Source: Rhodoferax sp. (GTDB lineage Bacteria > Pseudomonadota > Gammaproteobacteria > Burkholderiales > Burkholderiaceae_C). Taken from it: a stretch of 32,012 nt of DNA. The stretch is taken from NCBI RefSeq assembly GCF_030646845.1, contig NZ_JAUSLE010000057.1, positions 1 to 32,012 on the forward strand, given 5' to 3'. The notes beneath the pieces were generated by a model, which was given only the letters and a program-made list of their open reading frames with translations, had not been told where the DNA came from and ran no database searches. A program made the translations under genes and the position numbers. This document shows positions 8,175 to 16,449 of this stretch, piece by piece; position 1 is the stretch's first letter, and the number at the start of each line of letters is the position of its first letter.

Positions 8175-9104
8175 ATGACTCAGTCCAAGAACGTTCGCTA
8201 CCAAGGTGTGTTCCCCGTGGTGCCCACGACCTTTACCGAAAGTGGAGATCTCGATCTGGCAAGTCAGAAGCGTTGCGTCGACTTCATGATCGACGCCGGC
8301 TCCAACGGCCTGTGCATTCTGGCCAATTTCTCGGAGCAGTTTTTGCTTTCGGATGACGAGCGCGAAGTGCTGACGCGAGTGATTCTGGAACATGTGAATG
8401 GTCGGGTTCCGGTGATTGTCACCACCACTCACTTCAGCACCCAGGTGTGCGCCCAGCGCAGTTTGCGCGCCCAGGACATGGGTGCTGCCATGGTGATGGT
8501 CATGCCGCCTTATCACGGCGCCACCTTTCGCGTCTCCGAAGACAAGATATACGAGTTTTATGCCGGACTGTCGGATGCGATTGACATCCCGATCATGATT
8601 CAGGACGCGCCGGCCAGCGGCACCGTCCTGTCGGCTGCCTTTCTGGCCCGCATGGCTACCGAAATCAAGCAAGTGTCGTATTTCAATATCGCGACCGTTG
8701 GCGCTGCCGCCAAGTTGCGCGAACTGATCCGCCTGGGCGGGGCCGCCATTGAAGGCCCGTGGGACGGCGAGGAGGCCATTACCTTGCTGCCCGATCTGGA
8801 CGCCGGTGCCACCGGCGCCATGACTGGCGGCGCCTACCCCGATGGCATCCGCCTGATTATGGACGCCTACGCCGCTGGCCGGCGCGAAGAAGCCATTGCC
8901 CTGTACCAGCAATGGCTGCCCCTCATCAACTATGAAAACCGCCAGGGCGGCATCCTGAGCGCCAAGGCCTTGATGAAAGAAGGTGGTGTGATCGCCTGCG
9001 AAGCGCCGCGCCATCCCTGGCCCAGCATGCACCCCGCGGTTCGCGCGGGCCTGATCGAAACCGCGCGACGCCTGAACCCGATGGTGCTGCGCTGGGGCAA
9101 GTAA
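8175..9104 (+). CDS. DapA-family protein, 2-keto-3-deoxy-L-arabinonate dehydratase-like, lacking the expected Schiff-base lysine
   Basis: This 309-residue TIM-barrel protein resembles 2-keto-3-deoxy-L-arabinonate dehydratase, which forms 2-oxoglutarate semialdehyde. Family segments include YQGVFPVVPTTF, ILANFSEQF, VIVTTTHFST, VMVMPPYHGATFRV, IQDAPASGT and EGPWDGEEAITLLPDLDAGATGAMTGG. At residue 171 (codon AAT, 8685-8687) the sequence reads SYFNIATVG. DapA-family enzymes have lysine here (KDA dehydratases read YFKIE as I remember them), and it forms the Schiff base. The rest of the gene is intact and uninterrupted. It may be a divergent enzyme, a non-catalytic homologue or an inactivated copy. 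Operon position between the dehydratase and the semialdehyde dehydrogenase supports a role in the C5-acid pathway. Confidence 0.8.
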   Translation: MTQSKNVRYQGVFPVVPTTFTESGDLDLASQKRCVDFMIDAGSNGLCILANFSEQFLLSDDEREVLTRVILEHVNGRVPVIVTTTHFSTQVCAQRSLRAQDMGAAMVMVMPPYHGATFRVSEDKIYEFYAGLSDAIDIPIMIQDAPASGTVLSAAFLARMATEIKQVSYFNIATVGAAAKLRELIRLGGAAIEGPWDGEEAITLLPDLDAGATGAMTGGAYPDGIRLIMDAYAAGRREEAIALYQQWLPLINYENRQGGILSAKALMKEGGVIACEAPRHPWPSMHPAVRAGLIETARRLNPMVLRWGK

Positions 9105-9130
9105 ATACACCAGAACGAAAGCACATAGCC

Positions 9131-10573
9131 ATGACGACTCAAAAATTCGACAACCTGATCAACGGCCAATGGATCGCGGGTGCCAGCTACACCCCCAACA
9201 TCAACCCCTCCAACCTGGCCGATGTCATTGGTGACTACGCCCAGGCTGACGCCGCGCAACTCGATTCCGCAGTCAAGGCCGCCCAGACCGCGTTCCCTGC
9301 CTGGTCCACCGGCAACATCCAGGCCAGAGCCGATGCGCTGGACAAGATCGGCACCGAAGTCCTGGCCCGGCGCGAAGAACTGGGCACCCTGCTGGCGCGC
9401 GAAGAAGGCAAGACCCGGCCTGAAGGCATTGGCGAAGTCACCCGTGCTGGCAACATCTTCAAGTTCTTCGCCGGTGAATGCCTGCGCCTGACCGGTGAAA
9501 TCGTGCCCTCCGTACGCTCGGGCATCAGTGTCGAGATCACCCGCGAACCGATGGGCGTGATCGGGCTGATCACGCCATGGAACTTCCCCATTGCCATCCC
9601 GGCCTGGAAGACCGCCCCGGCGCTGGCCTATGGCAACTGCGTGGTGCTGAAGCCGGCGGACCTTGTTCCTGGCTGCGCTTGGGCGCTGGCCGAGATCATC
9701 AGCCGTTCCGGCATTCCTGCGGGCGTGTTCAATCTGGTGATGGGACGCGGCAGCGTCATTGGGGACCCTTTGGTGAACCACCCCGGCATCGACGCCATCA
9801 GCTTCACCGGCTCGCAGGGTGTGGGCAACCGCATTGCCCAGCAATGCGCGCTCAAGCTCAAGAAAGTGCAGCTCGAGATGGGGGGCAAAAATCCGCAAGT
9901 CATTCTGGACGATGCCGACCTGGCCCAAGCCGTGGAGCTCAGCGTGCAGAGCGCGTTCTTTTCCACGGGGCAGCGCTGCACGGCCTCCAGCCGGCTGATC
10001 GTCACCGACGGCATCTACCCCCGTTTCCTTGACGCCATGAAACAACGCATGGCCGGCCTCAAGATTGGGGACGCTCTGGCCGCCGGCATTGACATCGGCC
10101 CGGTTTCCTCAAAGGCCCAGCTCGAGCAGGACCTGAGCTATGTGCAAATCGGACAGGCGGAAGGGGCTGTGCTGGTCGCGGGCGGGCAACGCCTGCAGTG
10201 CAGTACGGATGGTTTCTACATGGCACCGGCGTTGTTGACCGACACGACGGCTGCGATGCGCATCAACCGCGAGGAAGTGTTTGGCCCGGTGGCCAGCGTC
10301 ATCCGCGTCAAAGGCTACGAAGAGGCGCTGGCGGAGGCCAACAACACGCCATTTGGCCTGTCGGCGGGCATCGCCACCACGTCGCTCAAATATGCCACGC
10401 ACTTCAAGCGGCACAGCCAGGCCGGCATGGTGATGGTGAATCTGCCGACCGCGGGGGTTGACTATCATGTGCCGTTTGGAGGGCGCAAGGGATCGAGCTA
10501 TGGCTCGCGTGAGCAGGGGCGCTATGCGCAGGAGTTCTTCACGACGGTGAAAACAGCCTATATCGGCAGCTGA
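9131..10573 (+). CDS. NAD(P)-dependent aldehyde dehydrogenase, likely 2-oxoglutarate semialdehyde dehydrogenase
   Basis: This 480-residue ALDH-superfamily protein would oxidise 2-oxoglutarate semialdehyde to 2-oxoglutarate, the last step of the non-phosphorylating pentonate route. The cofactor-binding segment is GLITPWNFPIAIPAWKTAPALAYGN and the Rossmann turn FTGSQGVGNRIA. The general base is Glu249 in LEMGGKNP and the nucleophile Cys283 in GQRCTASSR, so all catalytic parts are present. Length and motifs fit the ketoglutarate semialdehyde dehydrogenases of sugar-acid operons. It follows the DapA-like gene by 26 nt. Specificity rests on operon context. Confidence 0.88.
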   Translation: MTTQKFDNLINGQWIAGASYTPNINPSNLADVIGDYAQADAAQLDSAVKAAQTAFPAWSTGNIQARADALDKIGTEVLARREELGTLLAREEGKTRPEGIGEVTRAGNIFKFFAGECLRLTGEIVPSVRSGISVEITREPMGVIGLITPWNFPIAIPAWKTAPALAYGNCVVLKPADLVPGCAWALAEIISRSGIPAGVFNLVMGRGSVIGDPLVNHPGIDAISFTGSQGVGNRIAQQCALKLKKVQLEMGGKNPQVILDDADLAQAVELSVQSAFFSTGQRCTASSRLIVTDGIYPRFLDAMKQRMAGLKIGDALAAGIDIGPVSSKAQLEQDLSYVQIGQAEGAVLVAGGQRLQCSTDGFYMAPALLTDTTAAMRINREEVFGPVASVIRVKGYEEALAEANNTPFGLSAGIATTSLKYATHFKRHSQAGMVMVNLPTAGVDYHVPFGGRKGSSYGSREQGRYAQEFFTTVKTAYIGS

Positions 10574-10595
10574 AGCATTATTTGGAGCAAGCACT

Positions 10596-11657
10596 ATGTC
10601 AAAAGAAATAACCCAGCCTGATGGAACCTGTCATGTCGTGATTACCGGTGGCGCCGGATTTTTGGGCGTGCGTCTCGCCCGGTCACTGCTCACCCAGGGC
10701 CAACTGTCGCTCGCGGGTGCCGCACCCGCGAATATCGCCCGTATTACCCTGGTCGACCGCGCGGCGCCGCCAGACGATGTGATGGCTGACCCGCGCGTGA
10801 CGGCGCTCACCGGGGATTTGAATTCGCTTCTTGAGCAAAAGGAGGCTCCAGCCCTCGTTGTTACGGGGCAGACTGCTATTGTTTTTCATTTGGCGGCCGC
10901 TGTCAGCGGCGAATGCGAGGTCGATTTTGACCTTGGCATGCGCAGCAACTTCGCGGCGACTCTGGCACTGCTGGAGGCCTGTCGCGCCTTGCAGACCAAG
11001 CCCATCGTGGTGTTTGCCAGTTCGCTGGCGGTGTTTGGCGACACCGCGGCGCAGCCCTTGCCAGCCGTCATAGAAGACAACACGCTGCCAACGCCGCAAA
11101 GCAGCTATGGCATCCAGAAATTCATTGGCGAACAACTGGTGGCCGACTACACACGCAAAGGCTTCGTTCAGGGCCGCAATGTACGTTTGATGACGGTCAG
11201 TGTGCGTCCTGGCAGGCCCAACGGTGCGGCCTCCAGTTTTTTGAGCGGCATGCTCCGTGAGCCACTGGCCGGCGTCCGGGCTGTCTGCCCGGTGGCGCCC
11301 GACACCCCCGTGGCGCTGTCATCACCCGCGCGCACGGTGCAGGGCCTCATTCTGGCGGCCGAGGCGTCCGAGCAGGCGTGGGGGCCCCGAACGGGCCTGA
11401 ACCTGCCCGCACTGACCACCACCCCAGGCGAGATGGCGGCGGCGCTGGAGCGCGTGGCCGGCCCGGCCGCCACCGCCCTGATCGACTGGACTCCCGACCC
11501 TGCCATCAGCAACATCGTCAAAACCTGGCCTGCCCGCATCCATTCTGTGCGTGCGCGCGGCCTGGGTTTGCTGCCCGAGGAAAGCTTCGAAGACATTATT
11601 CGGGAGTACATCAGGGAAACCCCCAGTGCTGTCGTGTTGGGAAACAGATCACAATAA
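10596..11657 (+). CDS. denD: D-erythronate dehydrogenase (NAD-dependent epimerase/dehydratase fold)
   Basis: This 353-residue extended-SDR protein has the nucleotide loop GGAGFLG (residues 18-24), the FASSLAVFG strand and the catalytic pair Tyr171 and Lys175 in SSYGIQKF. The DenD family oxidises D-erythronate to 2-oxo-tetronate. The assignment is supported by otnK, otnC, otnI and ltnD a few kilobases downstream. A GGAG site lies eight bases before the ATG, and the gene is 22 nt after the aldehyde dehydrogenase. Residues of about 81-99 (QKEAPALVVTGQTAIVFHL) coincide with a dispersed-repeat copy. The C-terminal tail TPSAVVLGNRSQ is probably unstructured. A related sugar-acid dehydrogenase remains possible. 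Confidence 0.82.
   Translation: MSKEITQPDGTCHVVITGGAGFLGVRLARSLLTQGQLSLAGAAPANIARITLVDRAAPPDDVMADPRVTALTGDLNSLLEQKEAPALVVTGQTAIVFHLAAAVSGECEVDFDLGMRSNFAATLALLEACRALQTKPIVVFASSLAVFGDTAAQPLPAVIEDNTLPTPQSSYGIQKFIGEQLVADYTRKGFVQGRNVRLMTVSVRPGRPNGAASSFLSGMLREPLAGVRAVCPVAPDTPVALSSPARTVQGLILAAEASEQAWGPRTGLNLPALTTTPGEMAAALERVAGPAATALIDWTPDPAISNIVKTWPARIHSVRARGLGLLPEESFEDIIREYIRETPSAVVLGNRSQ
10836..10890 (+). repeat. Dispersed repeat, copy 4, in frame inside denD
   Basis: The copy starts CAAAAGGAGGCTCCAGCCCT, matching the first 20 bases of copy 1 at most positions, and ends with a GCTATTGTTTTT block. Here it is read in the sense direction, giving the peptide EAPALVV...TAIVFHL, in the same frame as the sense-oriented copy in the EamA gene. 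Confidence 0.6.
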
Positions 11658-11658
11658 G

Positions 11659-11675
11659 AAGTTGTATGACAACTT
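11659..11675. promoter_or_regulatory. GntR/FCD-type operator upstream of dctP
   Basis: AAGTTGTATGACAACTT is a perfect palindrome of two 7-bp arms around ATG. It starts directly after the denD stop and lies 64 bases before dctP. Its TTGTNNNACAA core has the form of sites bound by FadR/FCD-type GntR proteins, and such a regulator is encoded downstream. A near copy (13 of 17 bases) lies upstream of ltnD. Confidence 0.6.
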
Positions 11676-11739
11676 ATGCGCGGATTGACGGACTAAGCCG
11701 CCGCCAACCCGTAACCTTTTTAAACCGAGGAGACCTGAA

Positions 11740-12711
11740 ATGAAATTGAGAAAACTGGTTATTGGGCTGTCTTTGACCGTTGGTTTTGTTGCGAGTGCAG
11801 CCGCCCAAACCACCATGAAGATCAATATTTCCATCGCGCAGAATTCGCACCAGGGCGTTGCCATTGATACTTTCGCCAAGGAGGTGGAGAAGGGTACTGC
11901 TGGCCGCTACAAGATTCAAACTTTTTACAACGCCTCATTGGGTAGTGAGCGTGAATCGATTGAGGCAGTGCAATTAGGTACCCAGGAACTGACGTTCACC
12001 TCAACCGGCCCCGTGCCCAACTTTGTGCCGGACGCCAAGATTCTGGACATTCCCTTCCTGTTCCGCGACAAGGCGCACGCCCGCGCTGTACTGGATGGAC
12101 CGATCGGTCAGGAAATGCTCACCAAGTTCGATTCCAAGGGCTTCAAGGCCCTGGCCTGGGGTGAGAACGGCATGCGCAACATGACCAACAACAAGCGTGC
12201 CATCAACGCCCCGGAGGATCTCAAGGGCCTGAAACTGCGCACAATGGAAAATCCGGTGCACGTGGCGGCGTACAAAGGCCTGGGCATTGTGACCACGCCG
12301 ATGGCTATGGCCGAGGTGTTTACAGCACTGCAGCAAGGCACGGTTGACGGCCAGGAAAATCCCTTGTCGGTGATCATGGCTGCCAAATTGGACCAGGTGC
12401 AAAAGCACGTGTCACTCACCGGTCACGTTTATTCACCCGCCATTTTCTTGATGAACAAGGCCTCCTTTGACAAGCTCAGCGCCGCCGACAAAACGGTCTT
12501 TCTGGATGCTGCCAAAGAAGCGGTCAAAACTAACCGTGCCCGCGTGGATGCCGACGACGCCATGGGTGTGACTTACCTGCGCGGCAAGGGCATGAATGTG
12601 GTTGAGACTCTGGATAAGGCCAAGTTTGTCGCCACGCTGGCGCCGGTCTATGCCGACTTTGAAAAGCAGTTTGGCAAAGCCAACATGGACAAGATCCGCA
12701 ACTATAAATAA
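11740..12711 (+). CDS. dctP: TRAP transporter solute-binding protein (DctP family)
   Basis: This 323-residue periplasmic protein captures an organic acid and delivers it to the DctQM membrane pair. A Sec signal peptide (MKLRKLVIGLSLTVGFVASAAAQ, cleavage after about residue 23) precedes the DctP fold with QNSHQGVAIDTFAKEVEKGTAGRYKIQTF and LKGLKLRTMENPVH. In the DctP family the Arg of such an LKLRTM segment binds the ligand carboxylate. A strong Shine-Dalgarno (GAGGAGA) precedes the ATG. An intrinsic terminator follows the gene. The likely ligands are sugar acids such as tetronates or pentonates, inferred from the surrounding genes. Confidence 0.93.
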   Translation: MKLRKLVIGLSLTVGFVASAAAQTTMKINISIAQNSHQGVAIDTFAKEVEKGTAGRYKIQTFYNASLGSERESIEAVQLGTQELTFTSTGPVPNFVPDAKILDIPFLFRDKAHARAVLDGPIGQEMLTKFDSKGFKALAWGENGMRNMTNNKRAINAPEDLKGLKLRTMENPVHVAAYKGLGIVTTPMAMAEVFTALQQGTVDGQENPLSVIMAAKLDQVQKHVSLTGHVYSPAIFLMNKASFDKLSAADKTVFLDAAKEAVKTNRARVDADDAMGVTYLRGKGMNVVETLDKAKFVATLAPVYADFEKQFGKANMDKIRNYK

Positions 12712-12734
12712 TCGCTTGTAGCTTAGCCGCACCC

Positions 12735-12769
12735 AACGCCCGAAGCGCTTGCGCTCTCGGGCGTTTTTT
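12735..12769 (+). terminator. Intrinsic terminator/attenuator between dctP and dctQ
   Basis: AACGCCCGA (12735-12743) pairs perfectly with TCGGGCGTT (12757-12765), with an inner AGCGC/GCGCT stem, and the hairpin is followed by a run of six T. It lies inside the transporter operon, so partial termination would give more binding protein than membrane subunits. Confidence 0.85.
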
Positions 12770-12799
12770 CGAAACCCTCCATCTCAGGCAGAAGGCGCT

Positions 12800-13294
12800 A
12801 TGAAAGACAAATTCCTCCGGCTGGAGCACTGGACCAGCCGCATCGCCCTGGTCGCGGCATGCATCATGCTGATGCTGGCCGCTGGCTTGGGCATGATGCA
12901 GATCATCACCCGTTTTGTGCTGGAGACCCCGGCCGAGTGGACCGAGGTGCTGATACGTTTCAGCCTGATCTGGATGGTATTTCTGGGCATTCCCATGGCT
13001 TTCAGGCAGGGCGCCATGGTCAGCGTGGATGTGCTGTACCGCTGGAGCCCGCCGCGCATTCGCCGGGTGCTGGACTGGATTGTCTGTCTGGCTGCGCTGA
13101 CCCTGATCACGATCATTATCTGGTGGGGTTGGGACTATGCACAACGCGGCAAGGTTCAAACCATGGCCGGACTGGAGTCGCTGTCGATGTTCTGGGCCTA
13201 TCTGGCCATGCCGGTGGGCGGTGTGTTCAGCATCATCGGCATCATTGGCAATCTGCTGGACCCCCAGCGTCTTGAACTGGAGACCGCGCAATGA
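12800..13294 (+). CDS. dctQ: TRAP transporter small permease (DctQ family)
   Basis: This 164-residue inner-membrane protein has four hydrophobic segments (about residues 15-37, 45-67, 88-110 and 130-150), the usual DctQ topology. The segment ETPAEWTEVLIRFSLIWMVFLG is typical of the family. ATG at 12800 is chosen because GAAGG lies just upstream and the protein then starts normally. A longer frame from 12749 would run through the terminator. The stop overlaps the start of dctM by four bases, which suggests translational coupling. Confidence 0.92.
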   Translation: MKDKFLRLEHWTSRIALVAACIMLMLAAGLGMMQIITRFVLETPAEWTEVLIRFSLIWMVFLGIPMAFRQGAMVSVDVLYRWSPPRIRRVLDWIVCLAALTLITIIIWWGWDYAQRGKVQTMAGLESLSMFWAYLAMPVGGVFSIIGIIGNLLDPQRLELETAQ

Positions 13295-14568
13295 CCACGG
13301 CCATGCTCATCACCATGGTGCTGTGCTTTGCACTCACCGTATCCGTTGCTGTTTCGATTGGCCTAGCCGCCATTTTCGGCATTCAAATCGCAGAAGCGAA
13401 CATGCTGATCTCCGTCAAGGAGATGTTCAACTCGATTAACAAATTTCCGCTGGCGGCAATTCCCTTTTTCATTCTGGCCGGCAACATCATGGAAACCGGG
13501 GGCATTTCGCGCCGCCTGGTGGAATTTGCCAAGAGCCTGGTGGGTGGTATTCAGGGTGGCCTGCCTATGACCTGCGTGCTGACCTGCATGATTTTTGCGT
13601 CGGTGTCCGGTTCCTCGGTGGCCACCACCTTCGCCATTGGCACGATCCTGATTCCGGCGCTGCTCAAGCACGGCTACCCGACCACCTGGGCCGCTTCCTT
13701 GCAGGCCACCAGCGCCGAGCTCGGCGTCATCATTCCGCCCTCGATCCCGATGATTCTGTATGGTGTGAGCGCTGAGGTGTCGATTGGCGAGCTGTTCATC
13801 GCCGGTTTTGGTCCGGGCCTTTTCATCAGTGGCGCGTTAATGTTGTTTGTCTGGGGCTACTGTAAGTTCAAGGGCTGGGGCAGGAATGACGGCGACGGCC
13901 GCCTGTCGGTGGGCAAGGCGACCTGGAAGGCCGGATGGGCGCTGCTGATGCCGGTCATCATTCTGGGCGGCATTTACGGTGGCATCTTCACCCCGACCGA
14001 GGCATCGGCCGTTGCCGTGTTTTACGCACTGATGGTGGGCTTGCTGATCTACCGCGAGATCAAGCTCCCCGACCTCTACCTCATTCTGCGCAAGTCGGTG
14101 CTGTCGTCGGCGGTGATCATGTTCATCATTGCCAACGCCGGGCTGTTTGCGTTCCTGATCACGCGCGCCGGCGTGCCGGAGGCGATTGGCCTGTGGCTGC
14201 AGGATGTGCTGAAAACTCCGGCGTACTTTCTGCTGGGCGTCAACGCCGCTTTGTTCATCATTGGCATGTTCATCGAGACCGGTGCCGCCATCATTGTGCT
14301 GGCGCCGATCCTGGCGCCGGTGGCGATGCACTTTGGTATCGATCCGGTGCACTTTGGCCTGGTCATGGTGGTGAATCTGGCCTTGGGCATGATCACGCCG
14401 CCGTTCGGTGTCAACCTGTTTGCGGCCTGCACCGTCGCGCGCATCTCGCTGGATCGCATGATCAAGGACCTGATCCCGTTCGTGCTGGTCGTGCTGGCGT
14501 GCCTGATGGTAATCTCTTATGTGCCGGCTCTGTCGCTGACGCTGCGCGATCTGGTGTATGCGAAATAA
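13291..14568 (+). CDS. dctM: TRAP transporter large permease (DctM family)
   Basis: This 425-residue polytopic membrane protein has about 12 hydrophobic helices and forms the sodium-coupled translocation channel with DctQ. Typical segments are FPLAAIPFFILAGNIMETGGISRRLVEFAKSLVGG, SSVATTFAIGTILIPALLKHGY and IIPPSIPMILYGV. The length is normal for the family. It shares an ATGA overlap with dctQ and ends 29 bases before the GntR gene. The substrate is inferred from context as a C4 or C5 sugar acid. Confidence 0.95.
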   Translation: MTTAMLITMVLCFALTVSVAVSIGLAAIFGIQIAEANMLISVKEMFNSINKFPLAAIPFFILAGNIMETGGISRRLVEFAKSLVGGIQGGLPMTCVLTCMIFASVSGSSVATTFAIGTILIPALLKHGYPTTWAASLQATSAELGVIIPPSIPMILYGVSAEVSIGELFIAGFGPGLFISGALMLFVWGYCKFKGWGRNDGDGRLSVGKATWKAGWALLMPVIILGGIYGGIFTPTEASAVAVFYALMVGLLIYREIKLPDLYLILRKSVLSSAVIMFIIANAGLFAFLITRAGVPEAIGLWLQDVLKTPAYFLLGVNAALFIIGMFIETGAAIIVLAPILAPVAMHFGIDPVHFGLVMVVNLALGMITPPFGVNLFAACTVARISLDRMIKDLIPFVLVVLACLMVISYVPALSLTLRDLVYAK

Positions 14569-14597
14569 CCGAAGATAAGTCGACACATTCAAGCCTC

Positions 14598-15374
14598 ATG
14601 AGCGCGCAATTCAAGCCCATTACGCCGGGTGCTTACCTCTCGGATCAGGTCGCGGACGTCCTGGCCATCGAGATCCGGGCCGGTCGGCTGGCGCTGGGTG
14701 ACAAGCTGCCGACCGAAGCGGCGCTGGTGGACCAGTTCTCGGTCAGCCGTACCGTGGTGCGCGAAGCGGTCTCGCGGCTCAAATCGCTGGGATTGGTCGA
14801 TTCGCGCCAGGGCAGTGGGGTTTATGTCAAAGAGGTGGGCTTCTCGCCGCTTAACTTTGACGCCAAGTCGGCGGTGTCCAAACAGGCGGTGATCCAGATG
14901 GTGGAGGTGCGCCGCGCGCTGGAGGCCGAGGTGGCGGGCTTGGCGGCACAGCGACGCACGCAGACTGACATCAAGCGCATCCGCAAGGCGATCAATGTGC
15001 TCGACAAGGCAGTGCAAGCCGGGGGTGACGGTGTGGATGAAGATGTGAAATACCACCGCGCCATCGCGGAGGCTGCGCGCAACCCCTTCTTGATTGGCAC
15101 ACTGGAATACTTGGGCCAGTTCCTGCAAGGGGCCACCCGCGTGACGCGCGCCAATGAAGCGCGCAGAGCCGATTTTGCGCGGCAGGTGCGCGACGAGCAT
15201 GAAATGATTGTGAGCGCCATTGAAGCCGGTGATGCAGTTGCCGCACGCCAGGTCGCCGCGCAGCACATGGACAACGCCATCCTGCGTATCGAGCAGGCTG
15301 ACCCGGCTTTCTGGCAGCAGGCGGGCGTGCAGTTGGCACGCCCCCTGGTCTCCGGGCTGCCTCTGAAGCGCTGA
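14598..15374 (+). CDS. GntR-family regulator with FCD ligand-binding domain
   Basis: This 258-residue protein has a GntR winged HTH (residues of about 12-75, LPTEAALVDQFSVSRTVVREAVSRLKSLGLVDSRQGSGVYV). A helical FCD effector domain follows, with the metal-ligand pattern D..YHRAIAEAARNP, DEHEMIVSAI and AQHMDNAI. FCD regulators sense small acids and usually repress sugar-acid genes until the ligand binds. ATG at 14598 lies 29 bases after dctM, so it is probably cotranscribed with the transporter. Two palindromes of the form this family binds lie before dctP and ltnD. No strong Shine-Dalgarno is seen. Confidence 0.92.
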   Translation: MSAQFKPITPGAYLSDQVADVLAIEIRAGRLALGDKLPTEAALVDQFSVSRTVVREAVSRLKSLGLVDSRQGSGVYVKEVGFSPLNFDAKSAVSKQAVIQMVEVRRALEAEVAGLAAQRRTQTDIKRIRKAINVLDKAVQAGGDGVDEDVKYHRAIAEAARNPFLIGTLEYLGQFLQGATRVTRANEARRADFARQVRDEHEMIVSAIEAGDAVAARQVAAQHMDNAILRIEQADPAFWQQAGVQLARPLVSGLPLKR

Positions 15375-15443
15375 CACCCATGGCCGTTTTCAGTCCGGTC
15401 TTGTGGGGTGTACCGGGTAATCTCGCCTGGCGAGAATACGCTG

Positions 15444-15460
15444 AATTTGTATGATAACCA
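15444..15460. promoter_or_regulatory. GntR/FCD-type operator upstream of ltnD
   Basis: AATTTGTATGATAACCA agrees with the dctP operator at 13 of 17 positions, including the whole TTGTATGA core. It is followed at once by TATAAAAT, a likely -10 region, so a bound repressor would block initiation. It lies 98 bases before the ltnD ATG, in the 184-nt gap after the GntR gene. Confidence 0.55.
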
Positions 15461-15558
15461 TATAAAATATTTCTTTGGGACCTGCTGGCATCTGAAGGTT
15501 ACCTTGGCCATTGGTTTCAGGAGTGTGCTGAATTGACGAACCGAATAGGAAACACGAT

Positions 15559-16449
15559 ATGACAGCCAACGTAGGTGTGATTGGCCTGGGGGCCATGGGT
15601 AGTGGCATGGCGCGCTCGTTGCGCCGCCATGGCAGCCAGGTGCATGTTTTTGATGTGCGCGCCGAGGCGGCACGAGCCTTTTCCGCCGAGGGTGGCGTGG
15701 CCTGTGCGTCACCGGCTGAGCTGGCGGCGCAGTGCAACGTGATCGTGTCGGTGGTTGTCAATGCCGCGCAGACCGAAAGCGTGCTGTTTGGCGAGGGGGG
15801 CTGCGCCGCAGCAATGAAGCGGGGCAGCGTGTTTGTCATGTGCTCCACCGTGGACCCGAACTGGTCGATTGCGCTAGAGGCGCGGCTAGCAGAAAAAGGC
15901 ATTTTCTACATTGATGCCCCGATTTCCGGCGGCGCCGCCAAGGCCGCGAGCGGCGAGATGACCATGATGACGTCGGGCACGCCCGAGGCCTACGCAGCGG
16001 TCGGGCCGTTGCTGGATGCGATGGCGGCCAAGGTGTACCGGCTCGGCGACCAGGCCGGGGCCGGTAGCAAGGTCAAAATCATCAACCAGCTGCTCGCCGG
16101 GGTGCACATTGCCGCCGCCGCCGAGGCCATGGCACTGGGCCTGCGCGAGGGGGTGGACCCGGCGGCGCTGTATGAGGTGATCACTCACAGCGCGGGCAAC
16201 AGTTGGATGTTCGAGAACCGCATGGCCCATGTGCTGGCGGCAGACTACACGCCCCTGTCGGCCGTGGACATTTTTGTCAAGGACTTGGGGCTGGTGCTCG
16301 ACGTGGCGCGTGCCAGCAAGTTCCCGCTGCCACTCTCCAGTACTGCGCACCAGATGTTCATGCAGGCGTCCACGGCTGGCTTCGCCCGCGAGGATGACAG
16401 TGCAGTGATCAAGATATTCCCCGGCATTGAGTTGCCCAAGAAGTCATGA
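15559..16449 (+). CDS. ltnD: L-threonate dehydrogenase (beta-hydroxyacid dehydrogenase family)
   Basis: This 296-residue NAD-dependent enzyme has the Rossmann motif GVIGLGAMGSGMARSL at residues 6-21, the substrate-binding DAPISGG at 119-125 and the catalytic Lys173 in SKVKIINQLLAG. LtnD oxidises L-threonate to 2-oxo-tetronate. It is the first gene after the second operator and overlaps otnK by four bases, matching the published ltnD-otnK-otnC-otnI arrangement for C4 acid sugars. AGGAAA precedes the start. Other beta-hydroxyacid substrates cannot be excluded, but the context is strong. Confidence 0.87.
   Translation: MTANVGVIGLGAMGSGMARSLRRHGSQVHVFDVRAEAARAFSAEGGVACASPAELAAQCNVIVSVVVNAAQTESVLFGEGGCAAAMKRGSVFVMCSTVDPNWSIALEARLAEKGIFYIDAPISGGAAKAASGEMTMMTSGTPEAYAAVGPLLDAMAAKVYRLGDQAGAGSKVKIINQLLAGVHIAAAAEAMALGLREGVDPAALYEVITHSAGNSWMFENRMAHVLAADYTPLSAVDIFVKDLGLVLDVARASKFPLPLSSTAHQMFMQASTAGFAREDDSAVIKIFPGIELPKKS

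Noticed and set aside
13935..14597. An upstream extension of the GntR gene overlapping dctM
   Set aside because: The extra residues are a frame-shifted reading of dctM. The family start at 14598 gives a normal GntR N terminus.
15421..15435. Palindrome TCTCGCCTGGCGAGA before ltnD as a terminator or operator
   Set aside because: The 1-nt centre and lack of a T-run do not suit a terminator, and no second copy marks it as an operator.
15874..15898. GCTAGAGGCGCGGCTAGC in ltnD as another dispersed-repeat copy
   Set aside because: Only the TAGC end blocks resemble the repeat. The GAGCC-CCAGCCC half is absent.
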